From NCBI GenBank assembly GCA_029962745.1, contig CM057152.1, positions 26,782,507-26,846,506 on the forward strand: 64,000 bases of DNA. Reading direction: 5' to 3'. A program made the position numbers and the translations under genes. This DNA is from Echinometra lucunter. Taxonomy: Eukaryota > Echinodermata > Echinoidea > Camarodonta > Echinometridae. Numbering within the stretch: position 1 is the first letter of the stretch; every line of letters begins with the position of its first letter. Shown piece after piece: positions 10,440-20,174 of the stretch. The notes under the pieces were generated by a model. It saw nothing but the letters and a program-made list of their open reading frames with translations, was not told the origin of the DNA and ran no database searches.

Positions 10440-11420
10440 TGACTATTGCAATAACAAAAACACGAACGGGTGCGCGGAATTGTTCGTGATCACACTATTG
10501 GATAAGAAGGGGCAATTCATTTGCATAAAGTGTTTGATACATTTAAGCCTAACAATGACAGAAGTAAGAAAATAGAGGACCTTACAATCACGTTTGAATG
10601 CATTAGTGAATTGGCTTCTCGGTATACATGCTTCATTTTAAAGGTTAAATACATACTTTGGACAACTTTGCGCATACGTCACCTTGCTCAATGATCAAAC
10701 GACTAAAATGTGATTTTTCACATTTACTCGTTTGGTTATCTTTATCTGAATTTTGAGACAAGTTTGAAACAAAAATTACAAACGATATTTATGGTATAAA
10801 AAGTACGTGATTAGTGAAAATATTGGACGCAGTTATTTTGGAATAACGATCTTTTAAAACAAATCCATTACCATGAGTACACTTGTTTGGTGTATGTATT
10901 TAGTTAGTACCTGAATAATTATGAGGAAGAAAAGTGCAGTATATTGGTTATAAGGCTTCCTCTTTTCATAATCATACTACAAACTGTTTTTTTTTAAACA
11001 TGTTTATTTTAAATCAGTTGTAAAATCATCAAGCTCAGTTGATTGAAATTTAGTACAGTGTGCACGGCAATGAATAAGGGGGAGGCATGGCCTATGGACT
11101 TATCCTTGAAAGATTTGCCTACACCCGAATGAATAGGCACTTTGCAAAGCGGTAGACAACCTTATCCGACATATCAATTATTGACTAGAGCTAACAATTG
11201 CTCATAACAGCTGAATGCAATAGTTTGTAAATGTTAGGCAACTTGGTGGAAAATGCTCCCCGAAACATAACTTAATCAATTTGAATAGCCTATTCGAAAC
11301 TGCTATTTAAATTATGGGTGCTCTTTCATTTGGAACTAATTTTTAAAAAAACCTACCCCCCCCCCCCGAAAAAATAAAAATGTGCAATCACCGGTTACGG
11401 TTTATCGTATGTTAAACAGA
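10440..11420. other. Intergenic, AT-rich, nothing recognised
   Basis: No ORF of interest, no RNA gene and no clear repeat were seen, apart from a poly-C run at 11357-11367. Confidence 0.4.
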
Positions 11421-11597
11421 CACTATGAACATGACGGACAAAGAAAGCGGACAAAATAAACAACCCCTCATTCTACCCTTCACAATGGTTCTGGTAGTCA
11501 AAAGAACATCCCCTTCACTGCTATTGTCTAAAATATGTGGAACAAGTGTCACATGCATATTCACCTGGAACTACATGATTAAACATAATAGCTGAGA
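11421..11597. mobile_element. Half copy of the CACTA-type miniature element
   Basis: It starts CACTATGAACATGACGGACA and matches about two thirds of the element at 10084-10352 (read from that element's right end), through AACTACATGATTAAACATAATAGCTG. It then stops, abutting composite repeat copy B. The other terminus is missing, so the copy is truncated, probably by a later rearrangement or by joining to the next repeat. Confidence 0.65.
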
Positions 11598-11599
11598 AT

Positions 11600-11873
11600 G
11601 CATGTATTCTACTTCAAATGTTTATTTTTCATGATATTTACTTCTTTTGTTGGAAATGAGAAAAAATAAAAAATGAACTGAACTGAAGTTGGAATTTCCT
11701 TTTTCAGGTTTTGCAGACTGCACATTTTTAAGTCGAAAAAATGAAAAAGCTCCGTATCGTGAGGGGAGGGGGTACCCCGGCTCGGTCGCTACACTCCCTC
11801 AGGGTTGGTCGCTTCGCTCCTCGCAAAGATTGAGCCCCCCCCCCAAATATTTGGGCTTATTACGCCACTGATT
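11600..11873. repeat. Composite interspersed repeat, copy B
   Basis: It is nearly identical to 437-743, except that the poly-C/poly-A region is short (about 11835-11848). It begins directly after the truncated CACTA-type element and ends at TTACGCCACTG. Confidence 0.7.
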
Positions 11874-11879
11874 GAACAC

Positions 11880-12807
11880 ATTATTCATTGTGATGCTTAT
11901 TAAACGTAAAACATAGAATGACATGCAATAAATGGTGCTTGAATGTTCAGAAATATGTGTGATTCAGTTGTTATTCGTGTAGAAGGTTACACCAATCACA
12001 AAAGTGCAAGATTTTGTTTTTCACATCTTTAGTCATAAAATGCATGATTCCACAGTTCGCACCAACAATGCCATCAATTGGCAGACACATATACCATTAA
12101 TTTTTTGCATAAGAAAATTCTATATTCATTACCGTTTGAATAATCAAAATCGGTAAAAATACTTTTGGAGATATATGAAAAAGTGCTAGGGGGACTTTTG
12201 GTGAGTGTATGTAGGGCCCATATGATGTTTAATTTTCGTTTTCACATTTTCGTTTAGATAGGTCTTCTCAAGTCTTTAAATAGTGCATTGTATGCATAAA
12301 GTTATTATCTCTATGTCAGTCTAAGAAGACAAAACATAGTAGGAGTGTAATTCCCATTCTGGAAAATGTCGATATTAATGCATTATGTTCAGCAAAGCTA
12401 ATTGATTCACTATTTACTTTAACCATCCTAAATCTACAATTCTATTCATTGATCTTTTCAGAATTATTCTTTCTTTGTACTTTTTCTTAGTAGTATTTTA
12501 CTTATCACTTTTACCGCACAAAAAGGAAACATGCAGAACAAAGAGGACTTGGACAAAGACTATATCGATCGGAGAGTTGTTGACAATCGCTAGGCGACAC
12601 TTCAATGCATACACGTACGTCATGCAGTGGTAGTCAACGGCTTGCGTCCCTGTAGTGAACGCAAGGACTCTGGGTCGATTGATGGGCTGCAGACCGGTGA
12701 TTTGAAGCGCACTGTGCCGTTCAACCTCTAACTGTTAGCTGCTACAACGTGTAACGACTTGCTGGACGGAATTTTATTCACATTCATTTGAAAATCAACT
12801 GGAAATC
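11880..12807. other. Upstream region of the C2orf73-like gene
   Basis: The distal part (11880-12540) is AT-rich and featureless. The last 260 bp are richer in GC and should hold the promoter and 5' UTR; no TATA box is obvious. The sequence GTTAGCTGCTACAAC (12734-12748) is loosely like a paired RFX X-box half-site arrangement, but this is a weak match. Confidence 0.3.
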
Positions 12808-15753
12808 ATGACTACGTATATGCCACCAATGCAAACGAAGAAGAGGGCTGATAAAGCCCCGCCTCCTGGGTAAGTTGACCCTTCAAAATGACAAAGTGAA
12901 ACAGTGAACTTTGTTTTTTTTTAATTTTGCCATGTTGCCCAAGGCTTTGCTGTAACTGTTATTTTGTTTCTAGAGACAAGCTGAATGTATTGCGTGAGAT
13001 CGTTTCTTGCTTTTGTCATTTTAGATGTTGTCAAGAGCTAACAGTTAGAACTTAGAAGTAGGGTCTATTTTAAGAAAGATGACACACAACACCCCCCCCC
13101 CCCCTTCTTACAAAAGGAAAATAGATTTTGGGCATGACCATAGTCAATAGCTTATCAGGACTACTCCCCCGAGAGGACAACTCCCGCGGGGACTGGGGGA
13201 GCTGTCCTTGGGGAGTTGTCATCAGGGGAAAAGTGTCCTCCGGGGAGAGTTGCCGTCGGGGGAGCTGTCCTCCAGGGGAGCTGTGCTCCAAGGGGAGTTG
13301 TCAGGTGGGATTCGTATCGGGGGAGTTGTTCTCCCGGGGGAGTTGTCCTAGAACCAGTCAATAGATATACGGAGTTCAGTGCATATGTAACTCCATACTA
13401 TAGGCATGACTCAAATAGTCTTGGAGACGAACACCAGACTTTTTTCATTTCAATCTGTCTGCTTAAGTTTGCTAAAGATTTCCAAAATAATAATAATAAT
13501 AATAATATTCTGGATTTATATAGCGCCTAATACATCTCCAAGAGAGTCTCTAAGCGCTTTACAGAAATATTATTACCCCGGTCATCGGATTCAGGCTTGC
13601 CCGCATACAATGTATGCACCTTCTCCACTCCCTAGGGAGCATTCCAGCCAGGCGCCTTTTGCAGGTGCGCACAATGCTAAACAAATCACAATGACTTTCG
13701 CATCCTACCGGGTACCCACTTAACACCTGGGTGGAGAGTGGCAAATGTAGATTCATATCTTGCCAAAGGACATTAGTGCCGCGCCGGGATTTGAACTCGG
13801 ACCACGAGATCTACAGTCCGGTGACATATCCACTAGACCACGACACCTCTACAAATATTGCATGAAACTTGTTAAAATTACCGTCTGAATCTGTCAGCAT
13901 ACCAACCTATCCAGACACATCAGTCTAGTCTCTAGTATTTAAAGTTACCAGTGTAGTTTTATTAAGAGATTAATCACTTCTGCATGGAAAGTCAGAAAGC
14001 AAAACTTTTAAAACCTACACATGTACTTCATCTTTTTTTTTTTTTTCTTTCTTTTACAGGCTGAATTCCACAAGGAGAGTCTTTGGAAACTATGATGAGA
14101 AGAACTCCCGCACAATGTATGATGGTTCCCACTATGCCAGAACCTACAAAGGGGAGAAGCACTCCTCCCAACCCCAACCAAGGCTCAGTTCTGCTACCAG
14201 GCACAATAAACCCCATCCAGAGGGTGTCGGCTTCCTTATCCAGGACTGTGCCACCCTTCATGACCCTATCTGCGATGTCAAGACAAAGGTCAACCCCAAT
14301 GATACTCACTGGTGGCCTTCAAGAGAGAACCCCAATACCAGCAAGAACCCTGTCTACACAAAGAATACAATCAGCAGGAGTGATTATAAGAACTATAAGG
14401 AAAGACCTAAGGGACAGACCAGACATGGCAGTAACCCTAACACTATGCCAGCACAAGGGCCAGGTAAGCACTAACGTTATACCTCCTGAATACTTCCCCC
14501 ATATTTTAGGGTGTTTCTGAGGAGTGCTAACTTATATCGCTCAAACTAAATTTTAGACAGTAAATGTAGCTCATAGTTGATTTGTATATGTGCAAGCAAC
14601 TTGGCTACCACTGCCAGGTTGAAAAGTGCTCATATTAGCTGTACTTAAAAGTTCTGTATCCAGATTGCATAATACTGGTGTCATTTTATTAGAATTTATC
14701 CAAAAGAAATTCAAATAAAAAAGGAAATGTAATTGCCAACAATGCAAGGCTACTAGGAATCAGACATGTAGTCAATAATTAATTAAAAAGAAATTGAATT
14801 AATTGATACACTTTATTTTCAGAAACATGTAGATCATTATTTCTATTATGCATTTATTTTCTATTCCTTTCAGCAATTTTTGTCCTCAGTATATTAATGT
14901 CCCTTTTGATTTCTCCATACAGTTCCTATTACACAGTTACCAAACCCAACAGGACCTAGACTTCTGATGGAGAGGATCTCATATCAGCATGGCTATGACA
15001 GCCGTAAATCAAACAATCTACCACAGAGGGGCAAGGTATGTATACTTGTGAGGCGATAATCTGATAAAATTAAAGACTTTAAGAGATTGTCTGTATAGCC
15101 TTGTATTGTATTTTCTTGTTTGCCCAAACAAGGAGAATATAAAAGGTGCTACTAATGCAGGCCTTACATCTAATTTATTTCATTTTTCATTACTTAGAAT
15201 TTGACATGAATCAACTAGTTTCAAATTAGATGTGTTAGATTACATTAAGCTATCCAGGCAGTAAGATGTTGGTATGATTAGGCAGTACACATTTTCTTCC
15301 TGTTTCTTGTAAGAAGGAAAAAAAAAAAAAAAGATTTGTGCTGCTCTTTTTCGGACATTTTTCTAATGCTTTGTGGAGTTGTGAGAATTAAAATTTAATC
15401 ATACTGTTTTCTCCTCTATATAGCTCCATGGAAACTTTGTATGGGATGTATTCCACCCCACAACACAAACTGAATCTAAGGACACCCCCACAAGACCTAG
15501 ACCCACCCTCCCAGGGCGGGGCAGCGAGGGAATGCGCAACATCATGATGCACGACCTGGTGTCAGAACCGAACCGCGCCGTCAGGGAAGCACAATTTCCC
15601 GGTCAGCACCGACCATTGAAACCAATCGCTGGCAAGATCGGGCGTAAGGTTGGAAGAGTGGAGGAAGGTAAGATTATTGCGACAGACGTACCTCCTGCAG
15701 GGCTCAGACATGATACCGTACCAACCCTCCCTCCAATTGGCACGGATATGTAG
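12808..15753 (+). CDS. C2orf73-like protein
   Basis: Four exons join in phase: 12808-12869 (donor GTAAGT), 14060-14463 (acceptor TTTTACAG, donor GTAAGC), 14923-15035 (acceptor CATACAG, donor GTATGT) and 15424-15753 (acceptor CTATATAG, stop TAG). The product is 302 residues, close to the roughly 290 of human C2orf73. Two blocks support the family: a WW-containing block THWWPSRENP (exon 2) and a block ISYQHGYDSRKSNN followed by RGKLHGNFVWD (exons 3-4). The human protein has a similar WW block and IHQYDARKTPNE..GKRHGAF. The protein is rich in N, P, R and T, basic, without signal peptide or membrane segment, and probably largely unstructured. The family's role is poorly known, and I do not assign one. 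The start codon is the only one in exon 1 that gives an open reading frame across the first junction. Confidence 0.75.
13150..13352. repeat. GC-rich minisatellite of GGGGGAGTTGTCCTC-like units
   Basis: About ten diverged copies of a 14-22-bp unit around the core GGGGAG(T/C)TGTCCTC occur in tandem. All three + strand frames and the minus strand give proline/serine/glycine-rich ORFs, which is a by-product of the repeat. It stands out sharply from the AT-rich intron around it. Confidence 0.75.
13486..13850 (-). mobile_element. tRNA-derived SINE
   Basis: Read on the minus strand, it opens with a tRNA-like head: GGTGTCGTGGTCTAGTGGAT (A-box region, 13828-13840) and GAGTTCAAATCCC (B box, 13786-13798). 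A body of about 250 bp follows, then GGCGCTATATAAATCC and an (ATT)n tail at 13508-13486. These are the internal RNA polymerase III promoter and the tail of a SINE mobilised by a LINE. The tail block recurs at 60414-60600. Confidence 0.8.
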
Positions 15754-18195
15754 GATATGATTAATTGCTTTGTAATGACTGTGTTATGGAGTTTAAAATT
15801 CCTGAAGGGTGCTATGATCTGTTCGTATAACAGACTAATTTGGCAGTGTGCTTTTGGCTTCTGTTGTCATACCAAAGCATAGCAACTGTGATATATCTAG
15901 CTGTATATTGGACACATCAGCTTTGAATAACCCAATATTTTACTCTGTGTAGTTTAAGTACATTTACTTTGCGGAGTTGAGAGATAAAATGAGTATCAGA
16001 TTTTTTTATTCCTTGGCTGTTAAATTGTTAAGAAGCTCTTGAATTAGAGCATTAAAAAACTGAGTTTCTGATGCCAGGTTCTCGTGATTTTTCAAATAGT
16101 GACTCAAGAAGAAAACTCCTGCCAAGGTTTTTGATGTGGCACAGAAGCTTGTATATGATGTACTGTATAGTCCACAGATCTGAAATAGGTTGTGTTTGCT
16201 TGTTGCTACAAAAGTATTCCTAAGGATATGTATTTGAGGCTGACAAACATTTAAGTAGGTATTTAAACAGAGTGGATAATGTTTTATGACAATAATGTGC
16301 CTTGTCTGTAACATCTAGATCAGTACTTCTCAACCTCTTTACCTCAAGGCCCACTTTGGCTCTTAGAAATTTTTTGAGGCCTACCTCACAGCATTTTAAT
16401 GAGTAAAAAAAACAATAAAACATGACAAAAGAAAATAGAGAACCAATAGGATGGTTATTATCTGGATGGACCACTACATTACCTACCCCCACCCCTTCCC
16501 AATTTTGTACAGAAAGCTCTGTAAATTGTGGATTTATTTTGATAAAATCAATCAAAATTTATTCAGTTTAACAGTAAAGCAAAATTCAAGCTGAGTCATG
16601 TAACACCAGACACATTTTGCTTTTAATACTAATTTTTAACATATTCTTGGCTGACCTTGTGGCCCACCTGAGAAAGCAGACTACCGGTTGAGAAGCGCTG
16701 ATCTAGACTGTCACATTGTTTGTTTAAAGCTGGACTTTAGACATTTAACTTCATCTTTATAAGATGGGTTCTCATTTCACAAAAAAAAAATTGCAAAGTT
16801 TTAATAGTTTGCTGAAAACCAGACGGGTATTTGCTTAATTCTGAAAGTATTTCATTCAAAATTAGTTGAATCTTGCGATATACCGCCAGTATTTCTAAAA
16901 GCATTTACGTTAGTTTTGATTTTAAACCCGATGTTGCTCAGTGGAGTGCCAAGTGAACACCTGTTATGCGCATAAAAATTACTATAATTTTCAGTTGAAC
17001 ACAAAACTAAAAAGAATCATTTCATAGGGAAATGATTTTCTTTTAATGATAAGATTCCCTTTGTTTATACACCTTTTTTACCTATATCACACAGCAATTT
17101 GCACGAAACAAAGACGGACACATTGCACTCCATAAATAAAAGGATACATGTACATGTAGTTAAAACAAGTTTAACATGGTGGGTCTGTATGAAAAAGAGA
17201 CTTAAATATTCCTCATTTTTACCTTGAAGAGAAATAATCTTTTTAAAATGTCATTTTGTTTGTGTTTTGTAAAACAAGGGATAAGAAAGGGGATGGTCAG
17301 TTATTGTCTAATTTGTTTAAGGATGGAAGTGTGTTGGGGGATGTCATGCAGAATATGCACCAAATTTTAGAAGAGGCTGAGTAGTATTAATGGTCATTTT
17401 AGATGGCTGAAAATTGGAAGATATTTTCATTTTTATTCATGCATCTGTTATGGATGAAATGTAAAATATTAGCATGTGCATGCTAATTGAAAGCTAATGA
17501 CAATAAACTGATTCTAGACCATCCAGTGGACCAACAGCCCATGATACTGACAATGTTGGTTTCAAGAAACTGAACTTCTCAGAAGACCCAAGAGTTTGAG
17601 GTTGCTGGTCTCATGTACTGTAGTCAACTGATCCATGACCAGAAAAAGTGCATTACGTGTTTTACATGCAGAGAAAAGTTAATCTTGCCGAAGTATATGA
17701 TATAAGACGTCATGCAGTTTAAATGATTATGATTATTATATATCTTGTGGTAAAAAAGTTGGTGTATTTTTCACACAATTTGGAAAAAAAAAATATCTTT
17801 CAGCATAATGGTTCATGAGAATGCGTTTTGTTTGAAAGTTATTTTTTAATCAAGGAGAACAAGGAATTGTGTCGACTGTGAGAAAAAGAACTAAAGAGGA
17901 ACTGATATCACCAACTTTTGACTCTTCTTTCTTGCCATTGTTCATGTGACATTGTGAGCATGAGCCATGAACTTTTATTATAGGATATTATAGGATTAAG
18001 CACTATATTTGTAGGATTTCCATATGTTGGCTGAAGGAGCAGAGTTGATTTTTGTCAACAGAAGATTGAATAGTCCTCAGTCTTTCCTTTCAAAACAACT
18101 TAACTATGCAAATTTGAGTTTATGAGTGATCAAATGATTTTTGTAATGGAATATGTAATGTACATTTCTGATGACTTTGTTGCTGTTGAAATAAA
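15754..18195 (+). other. Probable long 3' UTR of the C2orf73-like gene
   Basis: No coding exon follows the stop. The stretch is AT-rich, contains the hAT-type element at 16321-16700, and ends at AATAAA (18190-18195), followed by a T-rich sequence. An earlier AATAAA-like site (CAATAAACTG near 17510) could give a shorter message. UTR extent is inferred. Confidence 0.4.
16313..16708. mobile_element. hAT-type miniature element with 8-bp target duplication
   Basis: The element at 16321-16700 (380 bp) has termini CAGTACTTCTCAACC and, at the other end, the complement of CAGCGCTTCTCAACC. It is flanked by ATCTAGAT (16313-16320) and ATCTAGAC (16701-16708), an 8-bp duplication with one change. CAGNGNTTCTCAACC ends and an 8-bp duplication are typical of hAT elements of the Charlie type. 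It lies in the 3' region of the C2orf73-like gene, has no transposase, and its ORFs are incidental. Confidence 0.8.
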
Positions 18196-18552
18196 TTTAT
18201 TATTCTTTATAATTTAGTGTTTACATTTTTCCATCCAATGTTGTTTTCTGGCAAAAGAAATGCAAATATGAAGACAGAATTATGGCAGTATGATGGTCAT
18301 GTTTGAAGCGTGGGAAGGTAAAATATGTTTGTGCAATGTGTATGAATACAGTGATAATGATTTAGGACGTGGTGTGATGGTTGTGATGGTGGTGCCCCCA
18401 TGGTCATAGTGATGCGTGATGATGACTTTATTTCTAATTAAGAGTAAATCTACCAAAGCGATAGAATCGAAAAGAAAGCTTAGCCTACTAAATACTATAG
18501 TTATAAAATTGGAAAGGGGGAGATATAGCAACTGATGACGAAGAAATAAAGC

Positions 18553-18611
<59 letters not shown>

Positions 18612-19200
18612 GAGATGTGAGTTGAATTATCAAGGGCATGGCACAGAAATATGATGCAAGATATTCTTCACAGAATGTAGGTTCTTTCAAATGAGCCCTT
18701 TTTCCAAATCATTTTTCTTCCATCTTCTTTTACAATATTTTTCATATTAACATAAAATAATACTGGATATAAAAAGCTGAGTGTAGAGTACAATATTATG
18801 AATTGACTCATCAGTCTGGAATGGGCTTAGACGCTAAGTGAATCTCACCGAATACCCCACATGAAGTACCCAATATCGATTCTTTTATTGCAAACAAAAA
18901 ACACAGTGAATAGCACTGGTTTCGAAAAGACTGAAGGGAGACCACATGTATGATAATAAACGTAGAGGGCAATCTTCTATAAAGATGGTTTTGTACCATC
19001 ATGACCACTATCAGGTTTTAAAAACCCCAAACGAATGAAAATATATGGCTATTTTTACCTTTCAGCCTTAATAACAATTTTTTTTTTTAAGATAGAAAGA
19101 AAGAAAGATAATTTAAATTAATTAATTGCTCATTACAACAGGGAACTTTACATAAAAGGAATTTAAAAAAAAAGGTATTATGACCGATCTTGCGGGAATC
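18196..19200. other. Intergenic region with a GA microsatellite
   Basis: A (GA)n tract occupies 18555-18608 with one GG interruption. Nothing else is recognisable; the ORFs over the tract are low-complexity artefacts. Confidence 0.5.
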
Positions 19201-19205
19201 ATGGG

Positions 19206-19793
19206 CAGGGGCGTCGCTAGAACATTTCGAATAGGGGTGTAAGGTCTTGCCGATAAACAATTTCTCAGATGTAGGTGTTTATTGCCTTAATGGACTGTCT
19301 AGAGTCCACGAAGCGTTTTAAAGTTTGGGAAATGACATTTCTTGCGAGATTATGAAGTATCCTATTTTTGTTAATTTCGTGAGCGAGCAAAGCGAGCAAA
19401 CCAAAAGTAACCACTTCCAACAAATTGCATCAAAATGAAGGCCTGTTAGATATCTAAAGGATGTATTTGGTGACCTTGCTCTCAAATATGACTATCATAT
19501 ATTTTGGCACCTTGCTGGTCCAATTGCTTGCTGTCTATAACCACCCTGTGCCTGACGAGCAAAGTTACGAACGAGAGAAGCGAGCGAGTAAACACACTTT
19601 TTTGACTGTAAAAGAATTATTTCTTCATCAAGTTCTCCCAACATAAGAGCAAGCGAAGAAGAAAAATACACTCTTTTTCATGGTAGAAGTGCTAATAATA
19701 CCTCATCAGAACACATCATGAAACTGTATCTAAATTATAGATTCGGCAACCTCACTTGCCGAATGCATATACGGACGCGCGCAGCGAACGAGG
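19206..19793. repeat. Outer host repeat with GCGAGCGA-bearing tandem units (left part)
   Basis: It begins CAGGGGCGTCGCTAG, a hAT-like terminus. It contains several diverged units, each joining a GCGAGCGA-type word to a block like ACACTTTTTTGACTGTA..TTCATCA (for example near 19575-19625 and 19650-19705). The right part resumes at 28327 after the inserted elements. No right terminus was recognised. Confidence 0.55.
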
Positions 19794-20174
19794 AAAATAT
19801 TCATTGGCGTAAATCCCGGGGGGGATGGGGGGGATATATCCCCCCCCCCCCCCACTTTTTGGAGAGGGGGGGATGGCGTGTACAAATATCCCCCCACTTT
19901 TTAAGAAAGAAAATATATTTTAATTAATCCGTTAGTAAAATCTTTGAATATCTGTCATAAACAACCATCATATTTTAGAATTTCTATTTGAAAATGCGAT
20001 TGAAACCAAAAAAGCGGTTATTTTTGGCTTGCTCGCTCGTCATTATTTTAGAATTTCTATTCGAAAATGCGATTAAAAATGAGAAAAGTGGTTATTTTTG
20101 GCTTGCTCGCTTTGCTCGCTCATACTTGTGCAAACTGATCATAACTTTACTACATAACTTTACTGTTTAGTTCA

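Larger units (their letters stand above)
12870..14059. other. Intron 1 of the C2orf73-like gene
   Basis: The intron is bounded by GTAAGT and TTTTACAG. It contains a poly-C run (13090-13104), the GC-rich minisatellite at 13150-13352 and a minus-strand SINE at 13486-13850. The remainder is AT-rich without recognisable features. Confidence 0.65.

Noticed and set aside
13070..13364. Several overlapping Pro/Ser/Gly-rich ORFs on both strands
   Set aside because: All are frames of the GGGGAGTTGTCC minisatellite inside an intron.
14083..14520. 145-codon ORF overlapping C2orf73-like exon 2 in another frame
   Set aside because: The other frame joins in phase with three further exons and matches the family; this one is a shadow.
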